Both the position numbers and the translations under genes were made by a program. Below are positions 34,222-42,642 of a stretch of DNA of 43,290 nucleotides, piece by piece. Origin of the DNA: Deltaproteobacteria bacterium (GTDB lineage Bacteria; Desulfobacterota; Desulfobacteria; Desulfobacterales; JAUWMJ01); the NCBI GenBank assembly GCA_030638575.1, contig DAOWEJ010000087.1, positions 1-43,290 on the forward strand, read 5' to 3'. The notes below the pieces were generated by a model, which worked only from the letters and a program-made list of their open reading frames with translations, had not been told where the DNA came from and ran no database searches. Every line of letters starts with the position of its first letter. Within the stretch, counting starts at the first letter, position 1.

Positions 34222-35001
34222 TTATATTTTCTGATTCCGTTGCACTGCAAAAGGCCCCCAGGATTGGCTCGTGGGCATCACCTCAAGGCTGTTAATATTG
34301 ACATGAGATGGAAGATTCGCCACCCAAAAAATAATTTCTGCAATGTCATCCGGGGTTAATGGCTTCATTCCTTCATAGACATGTGCGGCTTCATCCGTAT
34401 CTCCCTTAAAGCGGACGACGGAAAACTCGCTTTCCGCCATTCCGGGTTCAATGTTAGTCACCCTGATCCCGGTTCCAAGAAGATCAGCACGCAAGTTGTT
34501 GGAAAACTGTTTTACAAAAGCCTTTGTTGCACCATAAACATTTCCTCCCGGATAGGGCCAATTACCGGCAACAGAACCAAGATTGATAATATGCCCCTGC
34601 TTACGGGTCGACATTCCCGGCAGCAGGCTGCGTGTGCAATACATAAGCCCCTTGATATTGGTATCAACCATGGTTTCCCAGTCATCAAGATCGGCCTCAT
34701 GGGCAGGCTCCAGACCAAGGGCAAGGCCTGCGTTGTTAATCAGAACATCAACCTTTTTATATGTATCCGGTAGGTTTTCAACCGCAACCCGTACTGATTC
34801 ACGATTACGTACATCAAGCGTAATGACGTGGACAGATTCATCCTTGCCCAGCTCTTTTTGTAACCTCTCTAGTCTTCCACTGCGCCGTGCCGCCAGGATA
34901 ACTCTCCAGCTTTCATTAGCGAAAAGGATTGCACAAGCTTTACCAAAACCGGATGTAGCACCGGTAATAAATGCAGTTTTACTCATCATACCCCCTATCA
35001 T
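34222..35001 (-). CDS. Short-chain dehydrogenase/reductase (YdfG-like)
   Basis: This classical SDR of about 259 residues has the NAD(P) site TGATSGFGKA, the NNAGLALG motif, and the catalytic Ser (INLGSVAG), Tyr and Lys (NVYGATKAF). LEPAHEADLDDWETMVDTN and ITLDVRNRESV are typical of the YdfG/serine-3-dehydrogenase subgroup, which uses NADP and hydroxy acids such as 3-hydroxypropionate or serine. Start is ambiguous: ATG at 35001 has AAAGG five bases upstream, while ATGs at 34989 and 34986 follow a G-rich stretch and give the more usual MSKTAFITG N terminus. It lies 34 bases upstream of AOR on the same strand, so the two may be cotranscribed. Confidence 0.9.
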   Translation of the reverse strand: MIGGMMSKTAFITGATSGFGKACAILFANESWRVILAARRSGRLERLQKELGKDESVHVITLDVRNRESVRVAVENLPDTYKKVDVLINNAGLALGLEPAHEADLDDWETMVDTNIKGLMYCTRSLLPGMSTRKQGHIINLGSVAGNWPYPGGNVYGATKAFVKQFSNNLRADLLGTGIRVTNIEPGMAESEFSVVRFKGDTDEAAHVYEGMKPLTPDDIAEIIFWVANLPSHVNINSLEVMPTSQSWGPFAVQRNQKI

Positions 35002-35028
35002 CGAGACCTTTGCAAAACGTCAATTTTC

Positions 35029-35113
35029 ACCACAGAGATCACAGAGAACACAGAGAATGTCTTGTTTTATTAATTAGTTATCTCTGTGAGCTCCGTGTTC
35101 TCTGCGGTAAAGT
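35029..35113. repeat. Imperfect inverted repeat (ACCACAGAGA...TCTCTGCGGT type)
   Basis: CACCACAGAGATCACAGAGA and following bases (35029-35060) pair imperfectly with ATCTCTGTGAGCTCCGTGTT and following bases (35082-35113), giving a stem of about 30 bp with a 20-nt AT-rich loop. CAGAGA/CGGAGA repeats of this type are dispersed in many bacterial genomes. It lies between the SDR and hydrolase genes and could act as a transcript-end or stabilising hairpin. Confidence 0.65.
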
Positions 35114-35115
35114 TT

Positions 35116-35139
35116 GCTTTTTACGACGCCATCAAATAT
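35116..35139. repeat. Single arm of the GACGGTTTCGTAAAAAGTC family at the hydrolase stop codon
   Basis: GCTTTTTACGACGCCATCAA and following bases match the reverse complement of the 3615-3639 arm almost perfectly. The stop codon (TGA, 35134-35132) and last codon of the hydrolase lie inside it. Confidence 0.7.
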
Positions 35140-35734
35140 GGGAAGACAAAACCGATTCCAGCTCGTCCAAACATCCTGAATAGAAATGGTCCGCGCCATT
35201 TATGATTTCCAGATGTGCATTTCGATTCCATGCAGGGTACATGGTTTTGATATGGCCAGCAGGTGCAATATCATCAATACTGCCGGTTACCACAAGCTTA
35301 AGGCAGGGAATTGAATTTACAGGACTAAAATCGACAAACCCGACAGGAGGCGACACCATTACCATATTTTCAACAAAATTGCTCTTACTGATTGCAAGTG
35401 CATTGACCCAGGCACCGAAGGAGTATCCCGCCAGGTCTATCTTTTTTATTCCCATTTGTTTTAAGGTTGAAAGTGCAGCACGTACATCTTCCTGTTCACC
35501 GGTGCCGTTATTATAACTTCCCTTACTCTTCCCAACTCCCCTGAAATTGAACCGTATAGTCGTATATCCTTTTTCCGAGTAGGCCCGTGCAATCAGATCA
35601 ACGATAAAATTATTCATATCCCCGCCATAAAGGGGATGCGGGTGTGTTATGACAACCCCATTATCTTCGGATTGTTTATCAAGGAGGCCTTCTATTTTAT
35701 AATCTTCAGATAAGAAGATAACTTTCTCTTCCAT
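35132..35734 (-). CDS. Alpha/beta hydrolase, dienelactone hydrolase-like
   Basis: This 200-residue soluble hydrolase has the oxyanion region ITHPHPLYGGDM, the RFNFRGVGKSKG strand-turn, nucleophile Ser105 in GYSFGAW, a likely acid Asp154/155 (TGSIDDIAP) and His183 (GADHFYSG). HPHPLYGG and FRGVGxSxG are typical of the small YbgI/DLH-like serine hydrolases, with esterase or thioesterase potential; the substrate is unknown. Its ATG overlaps the stop of the lipoprotein gene upstream (TAATG), so the two are coupled. The C terminus ends inside a dispersed repeat arm, so the original end may have been changed. Confidence 0.88.
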   Translation of the reverse strand: MEEKVIFLSEDYKIEGLLDKQSEDNGVVITHPHPLYGGDMNNFIVDLIARAYSEKGYTTIRFNFRGVGKSKGSYNNGTGEQEDVRAALSTLKQMGIKKIDLAGYSFGAWVNALAISKSNFVENMVMVSPPVGFVDFSPVNSIPCLKLVVTGSIDDIAPAGHIKTMYPAWNRNAHLEIINGADHFYSGCLDELESVLSSHI

Positions 35735-36348
35735 TATTCAATAACAAAATGCACTCGTCTGTTTTTTCTTCTGGATTCTTCGCTGTGCCCCTTATATAAG
35801 GGACATTCTTTCCCATAACTCACAACTGTAAGCCTTGACGGCGAAATCCCAAGCTTTATCAAAAAGCTTTTTACTTCTCCCCCGCGCCTTGCGCCAAAGG
35901 CAAGGTTAAGCTCTGCATTACCCGGCTCATCTGTATATCCTTGAATGATTACCGAAACTTCAGGATTTTTTTGAAGCCACCTGGCTTTTTTCTTTAATAC
36001 TTCCTGTGCTTCTGAAGAGAGAGAATAACGTCCTTTGCTAAAATAGACATCTTCACTTACAAACAAGTTCATGGCAGCCGCCAGCTCACGCTCTGCTTCT
36101 GCCGATGCTTCACTCAGACGTTCTTCCTCAAGAACCCGCTGCCGTTCAAGTTCTTCCTGTCTTTTTTCTTCGGCAAGCCTTGATTCTTCCTCCTCTTTCT
36201 GTCTTGCAGCCTCATCCTCAGATACCTGACTTGAAGCCTGACTTAAAGAAGGATCAGGCTCAATTGTCTTGCCGGCACATGAGACAATATGGACAGGACC
36301 TGATATAACAAATAAGAGGGCCAAACCTATCCACAACTTATTTTTCAT
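35734..36348 (-). CDS. OmpA/Pal-type peptidoglycan-associated lipoprotein
   Basis: This 204-residue lipoprotein has a signal MKNKLWIGLALLFVISGPVH with lipobox IVSC (Cys24). Ala at +2 predicts outer-membrane anchoring. A Glu/Arg-rich coiled coil (about 45-100) is followed by an OmpA-like peptidoglycan-binding domain (about 105-204): VYFSKGRYSLSSEA, IIQGYTDEPGNAELNLAFGARRGGEVKSFL (landmark QGYTDEPGN), VSYGKECP and SRRKNRRVHF. The ATG at 36348 follows AAGGAGGAG; the longer frame was rejected. It overlaps both neighbours, the TRL-like gene by 11 bases and the hydrolase by one. No Tol genes are adjacent, so it may be a Pal paralogue rather than Pal itself. Confidence 0.9.
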   Translation of the reverse strand: MKNKLWIGLALLFVISGPVHIVSCAGKTIEPDPSLSQASSQVSEDEAARQKEEEESRLAEEKRQEELERQRVLEEERLSEASAEAERELAAAMNLFVSEDVYFSKGRYSLSSEAQEVLKKKARWLQKNPEVSVIIQGYTDEPGNAELNLAFGARRGGEVKSFLIKLGISPSRLTVVSYGKECPLYKGHSEESRRKNRRVHFVIE

Positions 36349-36733
36349 TCTCTCCTCCTTTTTTGCCGGAGTTTTCTTTTTCAGAAAATTGATTTTTTTC
36401 TCCATAGATATGCAATTTTTCATGTTTCCATATCCCAAGGATATTGAAAGTCTCGAGATCTGCAAAATATACCTTACTTAATCCGTGTTTCTTTGCAATA
36501 TCCCCTATGGCATTGGAGTTAAATTCAGTATAAAGCCCATAACCTGTAACAGGTTCTTCTATACGGATGATCATTCCATTTGAATGAATATCTGTTAAAG
36601 GAGTTTTGTTAAGATCTGTTGTGTACGGGACTCTGATGTGTGTAAAGACCATACCTGTTAAAAGGCTGCATCCGCCAAGTAAAGGGAGGAATAAAAGAAA
36701 AGAGGCAACAATCATTTTTACTTTAATATTCAT
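36338..36733 (-). CDS. TRL-like family lipoprotein (second copy)
   Basis: This 131-residue lipoprotein starts MNIKVKMIVASFLLFLPLLGGC with the lipobox at Cys22. It has the TRL-type start of the mature part (VFTHIRVPYTTDLNKTPL) and ends in a charged tail (EKENSGKKGGENEK). AAGGGGAT upstream of the ATG at 36733 sets the start. The frame that continues further upstream is not supported. It follows a paralogue by 19 bases and overlaps the OmpA-type lipoprotein gene. The TRL family has no established function; small lipoproteins beside a peptidoglycan-binding lipoprotein suggest an envelope role (inference). Confidence 0.75.
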   Translation of the reverse strand: MNIKVKMIVASFLLFLPLLGGCSLLTGMVFTHIRVPYTTDLNKTPLTDIHSNGMIIRIEEPVTGYGLYTEFNSNAIGDIAKKHGLSKVYFADLETFNILGIWKHEKLHIYGEKNQFSEKENSGKKGGENEK

Positions 36734-36752
36734 TTGTAATCCCCTTGCCTGA

Positions 36753-37049
36753 TTAATCACCATAAACCACAACACGCCAGCGGGTATACATACCGAAAAA
36801 GATCTGTTTTGTTTCCTGATCTGCATGTCTAAGCACCTTGATATTGCCATTTTTCGCTGCAGCCGCATAACTGGCATCTCCCCATGCCACGAGCCAAAAA
36901 AGGCTGTAAGCATCGGCAATGCCCTTCTTTGAGCCCAGTTCGGTCTTGTCAAGATCTACGTCATACGGACTTTTAGTATGAATGTAGACACATCCGGTAA
37001 AGATTAAAATTAAAGAGAGCATAACCATTAGTTTAATTCCTGGCTTCAT
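36753..37049 (-). CDS. TRL-like family lipoprotein (first copy)
   Basis: This 98-residue lipoprotein has signal MKPGIKLMVMLSLILIFTGC, with the lipid Cys at 20, then VYIHTKSPYDVDLDKTELGSKKG, the TRL opening. DASYAAAAKNGNIKVLRHAD and FFGMYTRWRVVVYGD are the family's C-terminal landmarks. AAGGAG precedes the ATG. It is first in the minus-strand run of two TRL-like genes, an OmpA-type lipoprotein and an alpha/beta hydrolase. The two TRL-like proteins share only the first third clearly, so the duplication is old. Confidence 0.78.
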   Translation of the reverse strand: MKPGIKLMVMLSLILIFTGCVYIHTKSPYDVDLDKTELGSKKGIADAYSLFWLVAWGDASYAAAAKNGNIKVLRHADQETKQIFFGMYTRWRVVVYGD

Positions 37050-37272
37050 AATGGCTCCTTTTAAATGCTGTAAAAGTAAAAAATTATTTTCTTATCTGTT
37101 TCTTATGGAATTAATATCAAAAAGAAAGATAGATATCAATAAAATACACTTATTCCGGGTTTCGCCCGTCTTCGTCGGAACAAGCCGCAAATCAGACTGT
37201 TCATTTCAACCGTAAAGATACAAACAGGCATGACAAATTTCAAACCAGTGGCAAAATCTGCCTGAACATATT

Positions 37273-37905
37273 TCACCGGCTTTCCACCGGACTGATAATA
37301 AGTTGCTGACCGGGATAAATAGCCGCTTCCGGTTTAAGCTTGTTCAAACTGCGCAACTCATCCACTGTCAGACCATAACGACGACTTATCTGATATAATG
37401 TTTCACCAGCATGAACCTGGTGGTATATGGTATCTGTCTTTTTCTTTGAAATTTCTCTTTGTTCAGGCACTATAGTTTTAACGGGTTTAACTTTAGCTCC
37501 CTTTTTCTGAAAATTTTCCAGTTCTTTACCAATGAGGTCCATCCTCAACGACATCGATGTTTCAAACCTGTCAAACCGGTCAATGAACATCTGAAGTTTT
37601 TTGCCCTCTGTTTCAAGGAGTATTAGCTTTTCATCAATTCCTTGAATTTTGCCCATTCTTTCTTCCACCTGTCTGAGTCTTTTTTCAAGGACTGCGACCT
37701 GCTTTTTATCCACAACATTTTTAGTCTTTGCAAGAAAAACAACAAATAGAATAATAAGGACTAAAAAGCCAATACCCATTAAAGCAAAGGGTATCGAGCT
37801 TTTTTCAAACGACTTTTTTTTATCCCATATGTGATGGTGTTCTTCGTCTGAGAAATCTTCTCCTGCATCCTCTTTTGTGCTATTATTAAAATATTCACCG
37901 GGCAT
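37273..37905 (-). CDS. Membrane-anchored LysM protein
   Basis: This 210-residue protein has a short acidic cytosolic N terminus, one membrane span (about 38-59, SIPFALMGIGFLVLIILFVV), a long coiled coil (about 66-135) and one C-terminal LysM domain (about 163-206: HQVHAGETLYQISRRYGLTV, LNKLKPEAAIYPGQQLIIS). LysM binds peptidoglycan glycan chains, so the protein probably links the inner membrane to the wall. AAAGGAG precedes the ATG. It lies downstream of the lytic transglycosylase on the same strand, but a terminator separates them. Confidence 0.88.
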   Translation of the reverse strand: MPGEYFNNSTKEDAGEDFSDEEHHHIWDKKKSFEKSSIPFALMGIGFLVLIILFVVFLAKTKNVVDKKQVAVLEKRLRQVEERMGKIQGIDEKLILLETEGKKLQMFIDRFDRFETSMSLRMDLIGKELENFQKKGAKVKPVKTIVPEQREISKKKTDTIYHQVHAGETLYQISRRYGLTVDELRSLNKLKPEAAIYPGQQLIISPVESR

Positions 37906-38025
37906 GGTTTAATCTCCTTTAGATCCAATTAAATTTTGTATTAATTTAGCCTTTTGCAAAGCAGGCCCAAAAGAGCGCACAGAATATCAAATTTTTATAT
38001 ATTAAGCCAGTGTATATTGTGTGTC

Positions 38026-38058
38026 AAGAAAAAAGCCATACAACATATAGTAGTATGG
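38026..38058 (-). terminator. Probable intrinsic terminator after the lytic transglycosylase
   Basis: On the minus strand CCATAC (38058-38053) pairs with GTATGG (38041-38036), with an extra AC/GT pair inside. The stem is followed by CTTTTTTCTT. It lies about 90 bases after the transglycosylase stop. The stem is short, so efficiency is uncertain. Confidence 0.5.
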
Positions 38059-38146
38059 TGAACACTCTATATGGCAATTCAGGCAAACTCTATAAAAAAT
38101 TAAGGCTGGTCCTTTGAAGAAAAATAGGGCGGAAATATGTTCGTTG

Positions 38147-38794
38147 CTAGGAATATACCCGGTCGGCTTCCATCTGCTTTTTGTAATACCTGTAATACCT
38201 AAAGACCTTTTTGATATAATACTTTGTAGCGCGGAAAGGCGGAACTCCTTGATGTTCCCTGACTTTTCGGCTACCGGCATTATAGGCTGCAAGTGCCAGC
38301 TTAACATCGCCGTTAAACTGATTTAAAAGCTTCCTGTAATACCTTACACCGGCTTTGATATTATGCTCCGGGTCGAAGCTGTCTATTACGCCAAGTGATT
38401 TGGCAGTCATAGGCATAAGCTGCATAAGACCCCTGGCGCCTTTTTTAGAAATTGCCCTGGGATTATAGCTGGATTCAGCCATAATGATCGCCATCACCAT
38501 GGCAGGTTCAACCTCATAACGATTTGCTGCCTCAATAACGATAGGATGAAACAGACGCTCAGCTGCATTCCAGGATATAAGCGGTATGATTTTGTCCGGC
38601 TCTGCCGGTTTGGATTTTTCCTGTAAGGATGCAGAAGCCTGAGCTTGACTGATCATTGTTTTTTCAGCCAATGTCGGGGTGGCCTGGGGTTCCTCATATA
38701 TGGGCGGGATCACCATACCCATAATAATTGCAACGACGGTCAGCCATAAGGCCAGATTCATCGAAGGAGGATTTATGGGTGAATCTTCTTTCAT
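38147..38794 (-). CDS. Membrane-anchored lytic transglycosylase (SLT/MltC-E type)
   Basis: Lytic transglycosylases cleave peptidoglycan to 1,6-anhydromuropeptides. The 215 residues comprise an N-terminal anchor (about 14-32, LALWLTVVAIIMGMVI), a linker, and an SLT domain (about 85-205) with catalytic Glu107 in AIIMAESSYNPRAIS, GARGLMQLMP, AGVRYYRKLL and ALAAYNAG. All SLT motifs are intact. Start is ATG at 38794 with only a weak ribosome site. Its neighbours are the LysM protein downstream and serA upstream. A role in wall remodelling is well supported; the specific process is not. Confidence 0.92.
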   Translation of the reverse strand: MKEDSPINPPSMNLALWLTVVAIIMGMVIPPIYEEPQATPTLAEKTMISQAQASASLQEKSKPAEPDKIIPLISWNAAERLFHPIVIEAANRYEVEPAMVMAIIMAESSYNPRAISKKGARGLMQLMPMTAKSLGVIDSFDPEHNIKAGVRYYRKLLNQFNGDVKLALAAYNAGSRKVREHQGVPPFRATKYYIKKVFRYYRYYKKQMEADRVYS

Positions 38795-38859
38795 GGCAAA
38801 GCTTTTTTTAAATTTGAAACTGCCCCTATATTATATTTTTTATAATTCTGCATGTCAAT

Positions 38860-38883
38860 AAAAACCGGTTTTTTTCCGGTTTT
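38860..38883 (-). terminator. Intrinsic terminator of serA
   Basis: AAAACCGG and CCGGTTTT form a perfect 8-bp stem with a 7-nt loop, followed on the minus strand by TTTTTATT. It lies about 93 bases after the serA stop. An outer 8-bp pair, GCCCCTAT (38822-38829) with ATAGGGGC (38905-38912), can enclose it. Confidence 0.7.
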
Positions 38884-38975
38884 CACATGGTACAATGGTA
38901 TCAGATAGGGGCTTTTACACAGATGCTCAAATGCTTTGAATTGACTTATATCTTCTTGATTTACTTATTAATTTA

Positions 38976-40568
38976 TTAATCCAAGTGGATCTGCCTTACC
39001 GAGAGAATGTTCGGCAGGGACAAAATTTCCTTGACAACCTTTTCATCTGCAGGCGTGTCGATATTTACCATGCACAAAGCCCGGTCGTCACGTCTTCCAA
39101 GCTGAAACCGTCCGATATTTATTTTATTTTTTCCAAGGGTTGAACCAACATTGCCGATGACTCCCGGCTTGTCTATATTTTGAATAACGATCATTGAGCC
39201 CTCAAGAATTGCGTCCAGATAAACATTTCCTATCCGGACGATTCTCGGATATTTTTTCCCGAAGATTGTTCCCCAGATCTCGTCAATCCCCTCTTCATGG
39301 CCCTCCAGTCTTACCTTGATCAGGTTTGTAAAATCACCCTTTTCCCGGCTGACAGTTTCCTTAACATTTATTCCTTTTCCGCTGGCAATGGCTGGTGCGC
39401 TTACGTAATTCACCGGGTTATCAGTATAGGAACCGAGGAGTCCTTTCAAAACCGCATGTGTGAGCGGCCTGGTGTCGAACCTGGTCACATCACCACTGTA
39501 TGTAATTGTTATATCATGTATTTTTCGTACAAGCTGCCCCATTAATGAACCCATTTTTTCAGAAAGATCGAGATGGGGGCGGATCTGATCCATGACTTCC
39601 TTCGATAGGGAAGGGAAGTTGACTGCATTCGTTATAATGTTATCTATAAGATATCCTGCAATCTGCCTTGCAATCATGTCCGCAACCTTGGCCTGAGCCT
39701 CACCGGTACTTGCACCAAGATGAGGAGTAAAAATTACATTTGGATGCTTCAGGATTGAAACAGACGGGTCCGGAGGCTCGATTGGGAAAACATCGAGAGC
39801 AGCCCCTGCAACATGACCACTTGTCAGCCCATCATATAAATCATCAAGGTTTACTATTTCTCCACGGGAACAATTTATCAACCTCACCCCCTGCTTCATT
39901 TTTTTGATGGCAGCTTTGTTGATCATGTTTGCAGTCTCTTTCAACCTCGGTACATGCAATGTAATAAAGTCCGAGCGGGCAAGAAGGTCTTCTATAGGCA
40001 CAAGTTCAACCTCAAGTTCGGCTGCGGCATCCCTGCTTACATAGGGATCAGAAGCGATAACTTTCATTTTAAGGCCATTTGCCCTTTCCGCTACTACCCT
40101 GCCTATATGACCAAGACCGATTATTCCCAGTGTCTTGCCTGTAATTTCAACACCGGACAGCTTCTTTTTCTCCCATTTACCCTCACGAAGTGATGCTGTC
40201 CCCTGTGGAATATTCCGAGCCAGGGCCAACATGAGAGATATCGCATGTTCCGCTGTAGTAACCGTATTTCCCCCCGGTGCGTTCATGACAACAACACCCT
40301 GCTTTGTGGCCGCCTGAATATCGATATTATCGACACCTATTCCGGCGCGACCTATAACCTTTAGCTTTTTAGCTTTTTTTAAAACCTGATCAGTAACTTT
40401 TGTCGTACTTCTTATTGCAAGACCGTGGAAATCTCCTATTATTTCAGATAGTACGTCAGGGTTGCTCGTTTTCTTGTCATTGTCAACAACGACTTTGATT
40501 TTCCCCGTCCCTTCTAAAATTTCCTTTGCAACCGGGGACATGTTGTCTCTGATCATTACTTTGTACAT
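38976..40568 (-). CDS. serA: D-3-phosphoglycerate dehydrogenase (SerA)
   Basis: SerA oxidises 3-phosphoglycerate to 3-phosphohydroxypyruvate, starting serine synthesis. The 530-residue form has a catalytic domain, an NAD domain with GIIGLGHIGR (148-157), catalytic landmarks INCSRGEIV and TPHLGAST, an ASB-type insertion (about 320-450) and a C-terminal ACT domain (about 455-530, VIQNIDKPGVIGNVGSTLGKNKINIG in outline). The long form with both regulatory domains is known in Mycobacterium, where serine binds the ACT domain; feedback control is therefore likely here. AAGGAGAGG precedes the ATG. Serine feeds cysteine, which is the substrate of NifS encoded upstream (inference). Confidence 0.96.
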   Translation of the reverse strand: MYKVMIRDNMSPVAKEILEGTGKIKVVVDNDKKTSNPDVLSEIIGDFHGLAIRSTTKVTDQVLKKAKKLKVIGRAGIGVDNIDIQAATKQGVVVMNAPGGNTVTTAEHAISLMLALARNIPQGTASLREGKWEKKKLSGVEITGKTLGIIGLGHIGRVVAERANGLKMKVIASDPYVSRDAAAELEVELVPIEDLLARSDFITLHVPRLKETANMINKAAIKKMKQGVRLINCSRGEIVNLDDLYDGLTSGHVAGAALDVFPIEPPDPSVSILKHPNVIFTPHLGASTGEAQAKVADMIARQIAGYLIDNIITNAVNFPSLSKEVMDQIRPHLDLSEKMGSLMGQLVRKIHDITITYSGDVTRFDTRPLTHAVLKGLLGSYTDNPVNYVSAPAIASGKGINVKETVSREKGDFTNLIKVRLEGHEEGIDEIWGTIFGKKYPRIVRIGNVYLDAILEGSMIVIQNIDKPGVIGNVGSTLGKNKINIGRFQLGRRDDRALCMVNIDTPADEKVVKEILSLPNILSVRQIHLD

Positions 40569-40642
40569 AATTTCCTCTCCTTTGAATAACCCGAAATGCG
40601 TAACCCATAACCCGCAACGATTGTTTACGATACAAAAAGAAG

Positions 40643-41818
40643 CTATTGATTACTCTGTGCTTCATGCCAGAAAGGAGACATCTCCCGCAGCCGCTCTATG
40701 ACCGGAGGAATTTTTTCAACTATAAAATCAATTTCTTCCTGGGTATTATAAACGCTGAGGCTGAAACGGATAGAGCCGTGTGCTGCGGTAAAAGGGACTC
40801 CCATTGCTCGCAGTACATGTGAAGGTTCAAGTGAGCCTGATGTACAGGCACTGCCGGAAGATGCACATATGCCGAATTCATCCATCAGCAGTAAAATAGC
40901 TTCACCCTCTACATACTCAAAAGCAATACTGGTTGTGTTAGGAAGGCGATTTTCTTTGTCTCCGTTTACAAAAGCATTGGTAACACGTTGTAATATTCCA
41001 TTTTCAAGCCTGTCTCTTAACCTGGCAACTCGTACGATTTCCGTCTTAAGATGGTCTGCCGCCAGTTCACCTGCCTTCCCTATTCCTATAATAGAAGCAA
41101 CGTTTTCCGTACCTCCCCTTCGACCCCTTTCCTGATGGCCGCCTATAAGAAAAGGAGAAAATTTTGTGCCCTTGTGTACATAAAGTACGCCAATTCCTTT
41201 AGGCGCATGAATTTTGTGGCCTGATAATGAAAGCATGTCAACGCCGGTTTTCATGACATCAACGGGGATCTTACCCGCAGCCTGGACAGCATCGGTATGA
41301 AATACAATTCCCCTTTCTCTGACAGCCATAGATATTTCCTGAATCGGAAAAATGATGCCGGACTCATTATTAGCCCACATGATACTTACGATTGCAGTAT
41401 TATCGGTCAGGTTATCATACAGGTAATCAAGGTCAAGATTCCCTTTTCTATCTACAGGAACAAAAGTGACGCGATAACCGTTTTTGGAAAAAAATTCACC
41501 CAGGTTTTTAACCGCAGGATGTTCCACCCGTGTCGTTATAATATGTTTTTTTTCAGGATTTGACTGAACAGCCGCGTGGATAGCTGTACTGTCACTTTCA
41601 GTACCGCAACTGGTAAATATAATTTCATCAGGGTCGGCTCCTATCAGTGCAGCGATTTTTGACCTTGCCTCCTTTATTTTATACCCCACTTCCCCGCCGA
41701 ATTTATGCATACTGGAAGGATTGCCGTACATTTCGCTAAAATATGGAAGCATCTCATCAAGGACCTGGGGTGCAACCATTGTAGTGGCATTGTTATCTAC
41801 ATAGATAGTATCCATCAT
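40643..41818 (-). CDS. nifS: Cysteine desulfurase (NifS/IscS type)
   Basis: NifS takes sulfur from cysteine and passes a persulfide to the scaffold. The 391-residue fold-type I PLP enzyme has VDNNATTMV, PLP-stacking His100 (RVEHPAV), PLP lysine Lys202 (LSLSGHKIHAPKG) and catalytic Cys325 in the mobile loop CASSGSACTSGS, the group I (NifS/IscS) form. It overlaps nifU by four bases (ATGA), so the pair is coupled. A second ATG directly follows the first, and either could be the start. No iscR, iscA or nif structural genes are present, so this looks like general Fe-S assembly. Confidence 0.94.
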   Translation of the reverse strand: MMDTIYVDNNATTMVAPQVLDEMLPYFSEMYGNPSSMHKFGGEVGYKIKEARSKIAALIGADPDEIIFTSCGTESDSTAIHAAVQSNPEKKHIITTRVEHPAVKNLGEFFSKNGYRVTFVPVDRKGNLDLDYLYDNLTDNTAIVSIMWANNESGIIFPIQEISMAVRERGIVFHTDAVQAAGKIPVDVMKTGVDMLSLSGHKIHAPKGIGVLYVHKGTKFSPFLIGGHQERGRRGGTENVASIIGIGKAGELAADHLKTEIVRVARLRDRLENGILQRVTNAFVNGDKENRLPNTTSIAFEYVEGEAILLLMDEFGICASSGSACTSGSLEPSHVLRAMGVPFTAAHGSIRFSLSVYNTQEEIDFIVEKIPPVIERLREMSPFWHEAQSNQ

Positions 41819-42642
41819 TGCTCCTCCTCTACTACAAGCTCAGGCGTAACGAGTTCCTGTAGCTTTTTTTCAACATAATGCTTGAGTGTAACCTGGGATG
41901 CGCTACAGGTTGCGCATGTGCCGTGCAGTTTTACAAAAACCTTATTACCGTCAACATCGATAAGTTCAATATCGCCGCCATCTTTTTTCAGTGCCGGTTT
42001 GATCTCGCGCTGCAAAGTTTCTTCAATCAATTTTATTTTCTTGATGTTGGTTAATCTTGCTTCCTTCTTCCTTGCCGGTCGCTCTTTACCGAGCACCGAA
42101 TCGATGATTTCCTGGATTTTTTCATGGCAGCTTTCACAACCGCCCCCGGCTTTGACATAATCGGTCACATCCTCAATAGTTGTGAGACCGTTTTCTTTAA
42201 CCACCCGTTCAATTTCAAGGTCAGTGACACCAAAACACTCACATACGATCTCACCTTCAACCTTTTTCTCCGCTTCACCCCGGTAATTGGCAATCGCCTG
42301 TTCCAGGGCATCCCGTCCCATTACACTGCAGTGCATCTTTTCCTTTGGAAGGCCGCCAAGCTTTTGTGCAATATTTTCATTTGTTATTTTGCCGGCTTCT
42401 TCCAGGGTAAGCCCTTTCATCATTTCTGTTAATGCAGAAGAGGATGCAATTGCACTGGCACATCCAAAAGTCTGGAATTTCGCATCTGTAATCCTGTTGT
42501 TTTCATCAAGTTTAAAGGAAAGTTTCAAGGCATCCCCGCAGGCCAAGGAACCGACCTCCCCCACTCCGTCGGCATTTTCAACCACTCCCACATTGCGCGG
42601 ATTAAGAAAATGTTCTTTTACTTTATCTGTATATTCCCACAT
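41815..42642 (-). CDS. nifU: Modular Fe-S scaffold NifU
   Basis: NifU holds transient [Fe-S] clusters for delivery to apoproteins. The 275 residues contain all three modules. The IscU-like part has Cys35, Cys61 and Cys105 (ACGDALKLSF, FGCASAIASS, HCSVMGRDAL). The BFD-type permanent [2Fe-2S] part has Cys134, Cys136, Cys169 and Cys172 (CECFGVTDLEIERVV, GGGCESCHEK). The C-terminal Nfu domain has Cys243 and Cys246 (GTCATCSAS). All cysteines are present. AGGAGG precedes the ATG. It is the first gene of the nifU-nifS pair. In Epsilon- and Deltaproteobacteria this form often serves as the housekeeping system. Confidence 0.95.
   Translation of the reverse strand: MWEYTDKVKEHFLNPRNVGVVENADGVGEVGSLACGDALKLSFKLDENNRITDAKFQTFGCASAIASSSALTEMMKGLTLEEAGKITNENIAQKLGGLPKEKMHCSVMGRDALEQAIANYRGEAEKKVEGEIVCECFGVTDLEIERVVKENGLTTIEDVTDYVKAGGGCESCHEKIQEIIDSVLGKERPARKKEARLTNIKKIKLIEETLQREIKPALKKDGGDIELIDVDGNKVFVKLHGTCATCSASQVTLKHYVEKKLQELVTPELVVEEEQ

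Noticed and set aside
36734..36952. Longer N terminus of the second TRL-like protein
   Set aside because: The extra part lies in a shadow frame of the first TRL-like gene. A clear lipoprotein signal starts at 36733.
40569..40642. Third TTCA-GG type element between serA and nifS
   Set aside because: The short GTAACCCATAACCCGCAAC run has a different unit, no inverted partner, and is too short to call.
40643..42642. Nitrogen fixation locus
   Set aside because: Only nifU and nifS are present. No nifHDK or other nif genes are seen, and this pair often serves general Fe-S assembly in related bacteria.
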